A DNA stretch of 64,000 nt from Atrina japonica. Taxonomy: Eukaryota > Mollusca > Bivalvia > Pterioida > Pinnidae. The stretch is from assembly GCA_030159075.1 (NCBI GenBank), contig BROG01000938.1, positions 146,812-210,811 of the forward strand, given 5' to 3'. Below are positions 23,016 through 38,453 of this stretch, piece after piece. Both the position numbers and the translations under genes were made by a program. The notes under the pieces were generated by a model. That model saw only the letters and a program-made list of their open reading frames with translations, had not been told where the DNA came from and did not search any database. Every line of letters starts with the position of its first letter. The first letter of the stretch is position 1.

Positions 23016-25809
23016 AGCTGGACAGCTCTGGATTAGTATTTAATTACAATGTATTGTAGATGGGTGTCTCTTTAAATTTCGTCTGCTGTATGCAAATATG
23101 TACCATATTTACCAAATCTCCCCCATTCTATGTAAAATTTTGAAAAATGCATATCTCCACCATAAAAAATTTTAATTTTCCTTTTAATTCTTACTAAACC
23201 TTTGATTCTCCTCCATGAGGTTGAAAAATCTTCCCAATAAAATATTTCAAGGTTGGCAAGTCTGTTGAAAATTATATTGATAATCTGTTGGTAATTTGAA
23301 TTCTTAAACAGTACAAGTGCCTCATAAGTAAGTAAATAGTCGATGTAAAATTAAAAATTTTCTTTCGGGATTTTTAAATCATACTAACTCCATGTTTTTG
23401 TTGCTGCAAATTAATTGTAAATTTATACAGACCTGTATCATTTACTCCTCAATTTTTTTTTCAAGTCTCAAGTGTACACATATTGTTTTAAGCATAAACG
23501 TACATCGTAAATCAATATACTCCTGATAACTTTTATTTTCAACAGAAATTTGTTTAATACCACATATCTATAGCTATTAGCTATAATCAAGACAATCTAC
23601 AGATATCTTTTCTGCTACTTGGTCCTACACATGTCCCCTTCTTTACCACAGCAGGGTGCAGATGACATTTCTTTGATGATTGTTATACAGTTAACATGTT
23701 TATGGTAATTAGTTGCATAATCACATGATGTGTGTCTGTGTGTCAACAGTCTAAAATGATACAGTCAGAACTCAATTTAAAATGTATGGCTAGAGCTTTT
23801 AAAATTTAAAGGAAGGCCATACCAATTTGATTTGTAGTTCTTTGGGATTTCATTCTCAGATTTTGGACCCAACGATTAAATTTTTTTAAATTTCATTGAA
23901 ATTGGACCGAAGCAATAAAAATGGGGATCGAATGAAATTATTTTCTTCCATTTTCGTAATTTTGATTTTACTAATGCAAAATTTCATGCAGATTATTTAA
24001 TTATGAAATATACATTTTATTTTGGTTCATGCAATACATTATTGTGATCTACACATGTAAATATCAAATAGACCATCAAGTTTCTGGTTTCTAAATCACG
24101 AAAACCGTTTTGAAAGAAAGTGAAAGGGGTATTAATCTTCCTGTTAGATTTGCAATAGGGTAAGTGTACTGAGAAATTGTTTCCACATGTAATCTGCCTA
24201 AGGTCCTCAACAAAATATATAAAGTAAAATTATATTTGTATTAATCCAAAAAAGTTTATCTTCGGCACAAAAATTTCATTGCACAATTTTTATAAGGTAA
24301 TACCTTAATGCCAAGATCAACAGAAATATTAGAATAATAAAACATTTTATACTTTTATTTGAAATGTATAGGTTAATTGTAGTAATATGTCTTTATGTAA
24401 ATGGGCTAACATCAGGACCCTAACCCTGACAACACAATAATGTGAATTATTATCTTACAAAAAAATTGATTCCTGTTAAAATAGAAAAAAGGAACTTATT
24501 TCAGAATTGTAATTCAAAAGTAGAAGATACTAAAAGAGAAATCATGGACATTTTCTGAAGTTGTAAAACAAAAGTAAAATGATATTTATGGATTGTGAAA
24601 TGGAATATGATCAAGACTGACTCTGTGATAATGACAAATTTTGTCACTAATTGACTACAAAAAAGTTATGCGGAGAATATTTTGTAAAACTTTATGTTGG
24701 CTATAAACTAAATCCATCCAAACTCGAAACCACTGGGAAAAACTCATCTGATATAAGTGAAATTGCTACAAAGAATATACTTCCATGATTCACAATTTCT
24801 ATATTGCATTTCACTAATAGTACAGTTAAAGATAGTCATATACATGAAACAAAAAGACAGTATGTCAGTAAATAGAGAATAATAAAAATACACATTAGGA
24901 TTGATATATTGTGGAAACATGTGATTTTTTTAAAAAAGTTTTTATTTGTTTATGTTAGGCAGGCTTATGTCCTCAAGATGTATGTTAGATATTAATAATT
25001 TCTGTGGAAATGCAGGGTAAAATCGTAATTTCTTTGGAAACTCTGATTAAAAACGGAGAATTTTATATGCCCCAGCTGCGGCATATAAAATTCTCCGATT
25101 TACCCAGCGTTTCCACAAAAATTAGGTAAAATCAGAGAATTTTATAAAATTCTCCGATTTTTTATAATTATGTATTCATACTTCATATCTAAAAGCAAGC
25201 AGATGGTGAAACTGTAGGCCGAATTTCTTCCTCGATTTTCAGCATTCATAAAATTACCAAAAAAAATAAAATCGGTTGAGAAATTCTTCCTTACGAAACG
25301 AATGACCAGCAATGATAAACAACTGAACACTGAAATGAATCTTTGCAGTTTAATCAGATTCAATATCTTGATCCAAGATAAGCTATAAATATCATTTCTA
25401 TTAAGTTTTGTTTAATTATCTTTATGCTTCCCTGCATGGAAACTATGTAAACAGTCATCGTAAAAAACGGAGGACAAAAAAGGAAACACATGGCTGAATA
25501 TTAAAATCAGAAAAGAAAACGACAATACCGAACCCGAATCTTGAAAATAAAAAATAAAATCGAATGCGCACTTTCAAACCAGGCGCAGTAAAATAATAAT
25601 GATATTATTGCATTTTCTGAAAAAAAGGACCGGGATTTCCAACGAACTACTAATTAAATTGGTTTGGCCTAATAGTAAATTTATGTATATAAGATACAAA
25701 TCAATCAGTGTTTGGAATAGGAGTTGGTCTTCAGATGTACAAAATGGCCTGTTTTTTCTTCATAATTGATCATAGATGATTTTCATTGCCATTAATCATA
25801 AAAATATTA

Positions 25810-25890
<81 letters not shown>

Positions 25891-26588
25891 GGACAGCTCT
25901 GGATAAGTATTTTATCTACATTATTTTATTTTAGGTGTCTCTTTGAAGCCCTCATACATGCAGAGAAGCTCACATTTTTAATTCCTACTATATCCGGGGA
26001 CCCGTACTACTAATGTAAAAATTTCGCTCACATCGGGAAATTGCACAAGGCATAAACAAAATGTCGGAACTGTAAAGTCATTCTTTCAAAGCGCATTGCA
26101 AATGATTTAATAAAGTACTGTTCTATCAAACGTTTTGTAGACAGAGACTAGGCCATGACGACTAGAGGTGTACATCGAACCCGATCACGAAGCGCCTCCA
26201 TTATTCTGGTAATGTGAACTGCATGAAATGATGGATACACTTAGATAGAGAAAAATATATAGCATGAAAACATATTTGTGCATTTAATTTATGACTAATA
26301 AATACCACATAGATTCTATTTAAGTTTTAGCACCAAGGAAACAGTCAGCAACTCAATAGTTTATTTAAAACAATGTGTGAATGACCGGGACATTTACGTG
26401 ATAAAAACACTGAATATTAATCCCTCTCGTGATTCTGTCATGTTGCCCCCAGCAAATCCCCAAAGGGATTAACTGAACATGTAAAACTGTTGATGAATGC
26501 CTTCGCCCTCTCCACAGGTTTACCTATGTATTAGTTATAATAGAAGAAGAAGAAGAAGAAGAAGAAGAAGAAGAAGAAGAAGAAGATG

Positions 26589-26620
<32 letters not shown>

Positions 26621-27241
26621 GATGGTGATGAAGAAGATGATGAAGAAGAAGAAGAAGAAGAAAGAAAGAAGAAGAAAGAAGAAGAAGAAGAAGAAGAATA
26701 AGAAGATTTTCTTATAAAGAAAAATATGTCCACTGGTACACTGTGACCATGACATTAAAAATATGACCCATGGTCAAGATCATTACACACTTGCAATGTC
26801 ACGACCAATCACATGTCGAAGTTTGAATGCATTGGAAGTGTTGGAAAATTATAGCAAAATAAAAATTCTCTCCATTGATGCTCTATGGACAAGATCAATG
26901 ACACAACTTTAGTTCGTGACCAGTTACATAATAAACATTGCATGTAAGGACTGGGTAGTAAAAGCCTGGACGAGATATGAGACGGAGGGACAGATATACA
27001 GACAGAATGACAGACAGACATGTAAGGACTGGAAAGTTAAAGCCTGGACAAGATATGAGACGGGGGGACAGATATGTTGACAGAATGACAGACAGACAAC
27101 CGTAGCAAATCCGATGTCTTATTGTCCTGTTGTTGTTGTTGTTGTTGTTGAGGTCCGTGTTTGTCTATTTTTACCGGATTTGTATCTATGTCCTGGACAT
27201 TCTATTGATTTATACTTTGGTATCTGAAATTTTTATATTGT

Positions 27242-27273
<32 letters not shown>

Positions 27274-30200
27274 AGGAGGAGTAGGATGGGGATGATGAAG
27301 AAAAAACGACGAAGAAGACGACGAAGACGATGATGATGATGATGATTTTGATGGACGAGTAATGTTTTAGAAGTACATAAATAAACAAAACTTACGTTGT
27401 ACAGCATCCAGTCAATTTACATATAACTACTGCAGTAAAAAGCAACGCTATGCCAGATCCAATAGTTATTCCGACCCACAGCATTCGGTTTCCTGAAAAA
27501 GTGTACAATAATTTCTGACTGTATAATCACGCATACAAAATTTGTCATGATTAATGGTTCATGAGAAGAAGATTTTTAAAGATGTACTAAGTTTTGGTCC
27601 TTTTTAGGGCCCTTATAGATCCTAGCCCTTTTTCATTCGCAAACTTTATGCGGCTTCAGATTGGGGTGATACAAGCCTAGTATGGTTTTAAATTGCCTAC
27701 TGGATAAAGAAATGAAAAATGTCTCAAATTTGACAATAAAAGGGGAAATAACTCCCATAAGGTGCGACCTAACAATTGCCTCTTGACTTTTTTGTAGATC
27801 TTTTCGTGCTGAACATTTTTGCTTCTTTCACTTTCTCTCCATCTATCATACTTTTCAAGTTGAAAGGAAAAAACTGTCTAAAACGTGAATAATTCACTTA
27901 GAAGGGAAAATAACTCCCACAAAGGGCAACGTACCAGTTTAGCCCCCTCATGGTTTTTGTAGATCTTTGCGCACTGAACATTTTTGCTTCACTTTTACTC
28001 TATCTGTTATACTTTTCAAGATAATGGGACAAAACAGCGCAAAACATGAAAAATCTACACAAAGGGGAAATAACTCACATAAGGGTTGACCTGACAATTT
28101 CCATCAAAATAAAATATTGGCAGATTTCTGCAAAATCGCTCATTTTCAGGAAACGGTTTATTTCTAGCTTTAATAAATTTGGAGATACATGCATTAAATC
28201 AAAAATATCTGCTGACTAATTCGCTCTATATTTAGCCATAACAGCCATATTTGGTCCTATCCTCTTTTAATCCAGTTTGGTTCAAAATGGTCCACTGGTT
28301 CTGGATTAGTAATAAAAAAAGTCTAAAATTTAACAAAAAAAACCTTATATTTTCCATTTACTTAGGTGTCTGTGACCTTAACCTTTGACCCCATGACCTT
28401 GGAATTTATTTCAAACTGATTTTTATATAATTCCCAACAACTTTCTCATATATCTTTGTATACAATAAGTCAATCAGTTTTGTGTTATGAAACAATTTGT
28501 AATACATTTGTATCCTGTGTCACTGAAGCGCCCCTAGTGGCTCGTTTAAGGACAGATTTCATTTTCGTTCACAAACTTTGTAGATATTGACTTAACAATC
28601 ATGCATACAAAATAAATCTGATCATTGGTTCATAAGAAGATGTTTAAAGATGTACAAAGTTTTGGTCCGATTTGGTCCCTTTTGTGGCCGCTATGGGTCC
28701 TAGCCCCTTTTCATTCGCAAACCTTATGCGGCTTTGCATGGGGATGACACAAGCCTAGTTTGGTTTAAAATGGCCTACCGGTTCAAGAACTTCAGAATAT
28801 TAAAAAAATTGTTTGAGTACCGTACTGCACTTGTAACATAATATCAATCCTTGATCAAGACTAGACAAGGCCGACATTGGAGTCTCGGCTTAATGCGGCA
28901 TACAATTTAATTATAATACAAAACATGCAAAAAAGGGGGTTAAAACAAATGCCCAAGACGATGGTTTCTGTCAATAAGACTTCAACAATTGCGCTCGAAT
29001 TTAAAATAAAAAAAAAATAAAGTTTCTAATAAACCGTGGTATCATACATGGGCAAAAAATAAACTAAATGCATTCCTAAATACGTCTAGGAGTAACCAGT
29101 GGTAAAAGATGACCGGTCCCATCTAAAAGGTCATTGACCCTCATAATCATGGAAAGTATTGGCTCAGTGAAATTATCAGAGGAAATTGAATATGTTCAAA
29201 GACTTACGCATTGTTTAACTTACTTACTCAGGTTACCTGAAAAATATATTTCAGATAGCCCGTACTAACAGATAGACCTGTGGGACCATATTTTTTTCTG
29301 GTGTGGGGGATCGTAGAACCCGCGGGGTAATACACAGGGAATTACGGTAAATTTAAAAATAATCTTAAGGTTAACCGACATGAAAATGTAGAATTAAAGG
29401 AATTCCAATATCGTAAATTTAATTTCAAAATTTCAAAATACTTGTAATTGTAATTTATTTTTAAATTTTAAAATTAGTTCGACAATAGACCATGAGAGAT
29501 TCACATTTTACGGGGCAATTTTATTGATCCCATTTAGACAAATATTTTGGAATATTTGCAACTTAAGTGTATTTCATTAGGAACCTGTTATGTGATACTA
29601 ACCTGATTTAGGCTGTGGGAGTTTGGTAGGAACCGACCTTTCGACTGAAGATGTAGGCGAAGTTTTGTTTTCATAAGTACTGGTGAGTTGAGGGCAAAGG
29701 ATAGATTCATTGAATCTTGAACTTATGTGTCTTACAGCTAGAACTCGACCTGAAAAATAATAGAATAATTAAGATTTTGTTCCTGGTTCCTACAGAGTAA
29801 CGTAACTACATCAACTTTCTATGATTGAATAATAGTCGAATCCTGATATATTGAAATCAAAGGGGAATGTATTCTTCTTTCGTGCAAATATTATCAACAA
29901 TACCAAAGTTATAATTTTACAAAAGAGACCAAAACAAATAATAAAGACGATCGTTTCTGTCAATAGACGTCATCAATTGAGTTCAAATTAATAAATATAA
30001 TATCAATTAATATGTATATTTCCGAAATAAAAAGTGGTACCATATAAGGTCATATGATAAGTATGAATGTATTGCCAAGTCCGAATAAGACGTATAAGAA
30101 GTACCCACTGTACAATGAATATTTTTTTTTTTTTTTTTTTTTTTGGAAGTTTAAGAATTTAGATGATACCATCTGAGCGAAATATTACTTTAATATAAAA

Positions 30201-33200
30201 CAAAACTCTGGTACCGAAATACCAGGTACTAGGTTTATGTATACCCTTGGGGGACTCAAACGATCTACCAGTAGTGGAAACGACCCAGTGGTTATAAATA
30301 TCAACAATACTTATGTTATATTTTTAGAAAAGAGACCAAAATAAAAGCTCAAGACCGTTTAAGCTGAGTTTGAATTTGATATAGATAAATATTTCCGAAA
30401 GAAAAAAGAGGATTCAAATTAACCGGATTATAATGGTAATGCAGAAATTTGGGCGGGAATTCAAAATCATTTCAAATAAAGTCGGAGTTCAATAAACATG
30501 TGATAGGGTTCAATATAAGTGGGTTCAACTGTATCTATTATCAATACGACAATAATTTCACTTTGGTTTGCTTAAATATATATTTTTAGATTTTTTATTA
30601 AGAATAATATATTTTACAGAAATGTTATTTAGTAAAAGGGGCACCAGCTGTGTTTACCCCAATAATTTGTTTTTCAATTTTTTCTACTTTTACTACTTGT
30701 ACTTGATGTACAATAACAAATAAGAGCTATATACAGGCATAAAAATATCTTATATTCCTATATATTTTGTGAAAATAAAGTCAGGCCTAGTGTGGTATTC
30801 ATATACAAAAAGTAAGGCTGAGTATTTCAATTGCAAGCGAAAAAGTGCCAAACCCGGGTTTCTGAAGCAATTTTCACAATATATATGGGAATTTAGGAAT
30901 TTTTATGGCTCTCATATTTCTTTTTGTTTGTTATTGTATTTCATTCTAAGTAGGAAATAAAGGGATTTGTTTGTTTGTTTATTGTTGTTTAACGTCCCAC
31001 TCAAGAATATTTCACTCATATGGAGACGTCACCAAATGCCGGTGAAGTGCTTCAAATTTTTTGGCACTTACGGCCATTGAGCAGTGAGAGTTCTTTAACC
31101 TGCCGACACCTTCTGTGACACGGGACCTCCAGTTTTTACTGGCTCCTCCGAAAGAAAGGAAACCAGCTTGTCGCCGGCGGGACTCGAACTCACGACCTCA
31201 CAATCCAGAGTCGAGCGCGCTACCGACTGAGCCAGGCCGGCTCGATATAAAGGGACATTTAAAAAAAGCTGATGCCCCTTTAAAAGAAAATGTTTTATGA
31301 TAAAAATGATAAATCGATTTTTTTAAAACTTTGTTAACGAACATCTTAAAACTGCTGTCATTTATAAATATTCTACAGTATAACTTTTCTACAATACACG
31401 AAAACACCAAAATAACATTTAACCAAGAAAAAATGTTTTTTACTCTATAGAAACGCACAGAATAACAAATGAGGTACGATAGTAAAAAACATGAAAGAAA
31501 TCTCAGGGCAAGTTTAGATTTAGAACGCCCAGTTACATCAAAAACTAATACCGATGATACAACGAAATATGGCATTAAGAAAAGAAGAACGAATCGTGAT
31601 TTGAAATACATGAATCCGACCAGATACACGAAGAACTGCACACAACAATACTATGAACAGAGCTATTTCGAAATGAAGAATGTCATGCGTTTTGTGTTTA
31701 CATAGTTTATACATGGAAAAATATTAATATGTATTACCTATTTCTTCACAACAAGTCGTCGTGCATTCGGGGCAATCGTTATCAGCTGTAATTCTAGTCC
31801 GTCTATGGTCTACAATAAAACTAGAAATCATACTATGACTCGTACTCAACATTAGAACCAATTGTAATTCATAGCTTTTCAAGTTAGACAATATTCCTGC
31901 AGCCACAAAAAGTTCCTCATATGTTTTATTTTCCGTTCTGTATTATGCCTCTCTTATTCGTATGTGAAAATGTTTTTACAGAGTGCACATTGACTTATGT
32001 CGATGTAGTTGGAGTTCTTTCACGTCACATATGGGCATTGGTTCAAATCTTACCCAAAAGACCCATGACTTTCAATTATTACGCGACCACATGGCGACGA
32101 AATGTTTGAGGAATTAACAGGCAACCACCCTAACAGTTTTGAAATACCACGTATGTACTGTAAAATATTTTTTTTCGCGATAAATTTATTTACGCGTAAT
32201 TTCACGAGAGCATCAGTCGCTAAAATAACATTATCGTATAATGAAGTATGAAACTTGTATGATGAAATGACATTTGAAATCGCAAAAATATCATCTTACG
32301 AATAAATTTATAACTTGCGTATCGCGAATTAAAGTCCCGGAAAAATTCCCGGAAAAATTCCCGGAAATATAGTACTAGATTTATTGACTGGTACACTTAC
32401 TGTATAGGGGAAAATAACCCGCGGTGTTAATATTCCCTATATTTACGGGTTGATAAATCCGCGAATTAAAGAAACAGTAAATAAGTATTTGAAAAATATA
32501 ATAAATATAATATATTGCTGACTACCATTTTTATGCTGCTATCAATCGAATTAAAAAAACAGCGATCATGTCAACAGAAACAAAATGGAGGAAGGGATTT
32601 AACCTTAACCCATTATCAACATTCATTAATTTTAAGTAGAGTCCATTATTGTGTTAAAGAGAACTAAAGGCCAATGGGCCACATCACTCACCTGAAGTGT
32701 ATTGGTATCTTACAAATATGGGATTCTCAAATTCACAAATTATTTTAACACTCCTTAGGAGTGGAGCAGACTTAAAAATGAATAAAAATGACAAAGCTGG
32801 AAAAAATGCCAAAAACATGTTAAAAACTAGTTTTCAAATTTATTCCAAAAACAGGAAATTGAATTATGCATTTATAAAAATCACTCAGATGCAAGTAGTC
32901 TTTCAATCATGCAGAAGTTCTGGAGAAGATTTTCAAAGAGAGGTAGGCCGAGGCCTCTTTTGTCCCACCTTGGGCAAATCGGGCCGAAATGAACAAACTT
33001 GGTAGACGACCTTGAGTACTTGCTTCCTATGACGTTTCATCAAAATCCCATCAGCGGTTTTTGAGGAAAAGTCGAAAATGTGGGAAATTATCCCCTTCAT
33101 TTTTGCAGTCATAAATTAATAAAAAATTCAAAAAATTAAATTTCAGCAAAATTCTTTCAGAAAAGCATTTATCTACCAAACCACAGGTAAACCATATGAA

Positions 33201-35647
33201 ATAATTGCATCATAATGAATAATAGGGGAGAAAATCAAAGAAATCATACAAAAATGAATGGAAATTACAAAGTCTAAAAATAAGTCAAAAACGCGTCAAA
33301 TATTTATTCTTCGATTTCAACGAAATTAACAAACTTGAATCATACATCTATGTAGATCACTCAGATATATTTAATTCTTCAATTCATGCAGCGGTTCTGG
33401 AGAAGAAGATTTTTAAAGAAGGGTACCCCCTGGGGCCTCTTTTACCCCACCCTGGATCCACCCCTGGGCAGATCGGGCCGAAATAAACAAATTTTGTAGA
33501 GGACCTTTTTCTACTTGCTTCCTATCAAGACAGACAGACAAACGACGGACAAAGGGCGATCAGAAAAGCTCACTTGAACCTTCCGTTCAGGTGAGATAAA
33601 AAGTAGAACAAAATTGTAAAAATTTGAATTTCTTACCGTCACAAACCAATGACTCACTGATCCAAAAATATGAACCTGTTTTATCTTTGAGAATATTATT
33701 CAGAGGTGTTACTCTTGTCATTAATTCACACGAACGGTTGGCTTCCGTGTATGTTGTCTTATTTAATGATACAGATTTGTCTGAAATAAACGTCAAAATA
33801 TATACAAGCGCGTATATTTCATATAAAATACCTCTATGCATTAGTTTAATATTGGATTTATCTTTGGCAACAAACATCAGGCCCGGTAAAGATTAATATT
33901 GTAAAATTTGTTTAGTGGTAAAGACAGATCAATTGAATTTTTCATTTTGAAATTGAGCTTACATAATGAATTTATTACTATGTGTTCATGTTATACTGCA
34001 TTCATTAAACGAGTTCAATAATTTGAAGAAGACAAGAGCCTTTAACGAATTTAAAATGAAATGCCCAGAGACTATATTTGCTCTACAACTTTGGAGTTTG
34101 AAAAATATCTTTTCTTGCCGTATGCAATTGTTTAAATAAGTCAAACTTAATATGGTCATACTCATTACCAATGTATAACTTTCAGTATGTATTATAATTC
34201 GCTTATCTTATTATAATTCCATTTTCATTAGCGTTAATTTCAAATGCAGACAAGTCAACCATGAAAATAAAAATATTTAATATTTTTTTTTATGAAAAAT
34301 CAATTAAAGAGGCATCAAAAATTATTTCGTGTTTTACAAGCAATACTGATGTTGGATAACAAATAAAATTTAAATACAGGCATAGACATTCTTATGTTCC
34401 TATATATTTTGTGAAAATAAGGCCAGATGCAGTGTCGTATGCAAAAAACAAAATAGTACTAAGATCGAATTAATCATTTGCAAACGAATAATTGCCAAAC
34501 CGAGACAATTTTCACAAAACTGCAGGAATTTAAGTATGCCTGTATATATCTTTTTTGTTGTTATTGTACATCAATTTAAGTTAGTGAAATAAGAAACAAA
34601 AATGTTTGGAAATAGACAGCTAATGTCCCTTTAAAGGCGAAAGATTGGAGTAATCGCAGTGCTGCTAGGTTTATTACCATGTATATAATATCATAAAACA
34701 GAATAAACATAGTTAGTTGCGTGATTAGCCCTTTCAATCCTACAGACCTAAATATACTTGTCTTAACAATACAAAAGAACATTACATTAAGATATTTAGG
34801 GGGTGAAAGGGTTAAATATCACATAATTTGAGAAATATATGACGTCACATTATTTTACGGGGACATAGTATGAGACAAAATACTTTAAAATATTGTTAAT
34901 TATCGATGTTCGAAATTGAAATATTTGTAGATTTCACCTACTTGAACAAATGTATGGAAGTTCTGTGGACTGATTGAAAGCTCTGACTTCTATGTAATCG
35001 GAGCATGTTGCTGAAATATATAAAAATATGACCAACTGAAAAAAAATATATGATTAACTCGAAACCCACATTTAACTGAATAAAAATTAGGCTTACCCTA
35101 GAAAAACGTTCTCACTCTCCATTGAATTTGTGTTAAGAGAAAAACTAGGATTAATTGAAAAAAGTAGGTTTGAACTTTTATTCACTGGAGAAAAACTGGG
35201 TTTAACTGATAAAAACTAGTTTTAATTCATTATTGTGACTTTGGCGTGCTTTATCAGTTAAACGTATTTTTTCTCAATGAAACCTAAATTTTTCCAGTTA
35301 AACCTAGTTTTTCTCAGCACACCCAACATTAACAAGAGAAAAATAGGTTTGACTGCTCTGGTTAATTTGTAACGCTTCTGAGAGCCGCTTATGCATTTTT
35401 AGCTGTTTAAATTCCAGTGACGGTACCGGATAATAAAGCTGCATTTTTATTTGAACAAACATGTAAGTAAACAAACGTGTAAGTAAACAAACGTGTAAGT
35501 AAACAAACATGTAAGTAAACAAACATTTTAAGTAAACAAGCACGAAAGAGCAGAACAAACTGTCCAGGGCCTTGGCAAAATAGTTTGCAAATCAAAAGGA
35601 TACGTCATGACCGCTAAAATGACGTCACTAAACATCTTCCTTACCTG

Positions 35648-35733
<86 letters not shown>

Positions 35734-38378
35734 GAAATCGTTTACACTGAACCCTCTTAAAAGGAAAAACAAATCGGTGTTCGTTTAAAATGAAATTCAT
35801 GTGCCAACCCAACGCTTTACTTTTTACTTTCAGTTCTCCGTAAACTTTTTAATTTAATTGCTTGAAATATCTGATTATTTGAAACAATTTTCTGGAACCG
35901 CTGAACTGTGAATGTGCTGATTTTACGACGGTTAATGTGAAATTATTCTTTTCCGGTAAATGAAACGCAGGTAAACTGTCTATATATATACGTGTATTTC
36001 AGACACGATATAATAATAAGACAGACTTCTTAAGCAATACTTAAACCTTCCATAGATACATGACTAGCATCGACAAAAGTTGGCTCTGTGGTATATTTCT
36101 ATGGTGTTGTCTGAAATAGATCTATTTGATCTATTATGGCAATAAACTCCCTTTACAGAATGTTTGTGATAGGCCTTTATTAAGGTATATTACCGATATG
36201 ATTATAAAATTTGATACGTAGAAATTCAATTAATTTGAAAAAAATAGATTGTATCATTGTAACCGTGTTCAAAAATATATATAAAATAATGGTAAAATAT
36301 AACATACCAAACTATCCGCTTACACTTTATGTGATTATTCAGAAATACATTTTATGCAGTACAAAAACATAAGTAAAATATGAAATGTTTTAGAAATAAA
36401 TTCTTAATATCATGATATTTTGAAAAATCGTTAGACGTACTAATACCATTGAATGATATGAATGTCTGTTAGAATTGAATGTACGACATGATCATAATAG
36501 ATCGTGTTTCAGAAAGCTGAACTTGTAAATTATCTCGAGCAACCCCAAGAGATAATCATGAAATGAAAAGAGTTTGTCTTGGCCACTTGATGCACGTGGA
36601 ATATTTACAAATGTAATCGTCAATAGGCAATTTCTCCAATGCTGGATTTTGTGTTTTTATATCGCCTACATAATCCTCATTTTGTATTCAATACTTTTGC
36701 AGTCTCTTTTTCTTCTAATCACCATAAACACGCATTACAGTGGAGTCGTCAAGGACAACGCAAAATAGACTAATAGAATCAACCCCTGACCTTGAGGGTA
36801 TGGCAAGGGAATCTCAATGTGAGGGTAATATTCTTGAATGACAAATTCGAGGATTGCCGACGGTTTGTTATTCAAGAAACATATCCCGAGGATTGAGATT
36901 CCTTTGTCATACCCTAAAGGTAGGGGTTGAATCTTTTTCTCCTATGTCTTAAATACATGTCTATGCATGTCTGTGTAGATCCACGGAGATCTATGTCAAA
37001 TCTGATATAACTAAGTACTGCATTCCAGAATCCACAGACGTCATAAATTGTCATATCGCGCGTAGCTTATCAATACCCTAGAGGTTGACAAGGAAATCAT
37101 TCCCCGTAAAAAGAGGGGAGGGGGATCTGTTAACCATGGGAGAAAGGCCACAGAACATCTGACATACAAGTCTTACGAGTCTTATAAAGGACCTACTGAA
37201 AATTAGATTAATCAAGTCCATAACATGTCAAAGGACAGGAGAAAGTTGAAGGCCATCAGGAATTTCTTATGTCGCTCTTGGAGTGATTTATTATTTATTT
37301 TGTTTATATTCTTATCACTTGACGCTCGACTGTTACTTTCAAAAACCATTTGTGATGGTCTAGGGGTAGAGTGTTGGACTCGTAAGCGGACAGTTCCGGG
37401 TTTGATTTCTGGTAGCAAGTCCTAGGATGTGAAAGTCAGGAGTGTTTCTAATGGGATTAATTCATGCACCACGTGGTACCCGATAACGTTTGTGCGGGAC
37501 TATTGTTTCTATTAGTGATGGAATGACGCTAGTAGACGATAACCCGCGGTAACGTCATTTCAGCGGGAAGATTACGTAGTGTTACGTTCCATCACGATCA
37601 GAGAAACTAATACCGCACAAGCGTTATCGGTTATCACCTAGTACATGAATTCGTTCCATTATACATGTACTTAAAACAGGATAAGATTAATCAGATAAAA
37701 TTATTAACTTGAGCAACGAGTTTTGTTTTAGCTTGATAAACGTTGACATGTAAGATTCTTTCAAGAATGGTACTGGCCACTGGACTCGTGGTAGAGCGTC
37801 CTACACACAAACAAAGTTCCCCGGTTTCGATTCCCAGACTTTTTTAACCCCAAAACACCAAATTTGATAAATAATGGTTGTTAAATGGTTCAATACTTGT
37901 CATTTCAGATATCTACCATACAACCAGTACGTCCTCTGCAAACAGAGATCCTAAACGCCCCAACATCCAGAGTGCTAACATGGCTCATTTTGTTGCATTT
38001 TTGATAAGCTTTTAAAAAAAACATGATCTCAAAAATTCCCCTGGGGGGGAACAAACAATTATAAGCCAGGGGACTAATATATTTTGTAAAAAGTGGTTGA
38101 GAAACCCAGTTTGGCACTTGATTAACTCAACGTTACCATTTGTATATGAATACCACACTGGACCGTACCTTATTTTCACAAAAAATATAGGAATACAAGA
38201 TTTTGTATGTCTGTGTCTCTTATTTGTTATTGTACATCAAGGAGATGCAGTAAAAGTAGAAAAAAATTCGAAATCAATTTTTGTAAACATAGCTAATAAT
38301 TATTTCTGTTTTTCTCATTATTTCATTTTTGTACTTTTTTTTGTTTATCTTTTGTTTTCTTATTGGCTTTTTATTTTA

Positions 38379-38453
<75 letters not shown>

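Noticed and set aside
26524..26755. Poly-Ser and poly-Phe frames
   Set aside because: Products of GAA and GAT repeats.
31198..31641. A 147-codon minus-strand frame
   Set aside because: It begins in ordinary intron DNA and ends inside a SINE; no domain and no splice support.
17228..37843. Functional tRNA genes at 17228, 37358 and 37775
   Set aside because: A- and B-box-like motifs exist, but acceptor stems do not pair convincingly by eye. tRNAscan-SE would decide.
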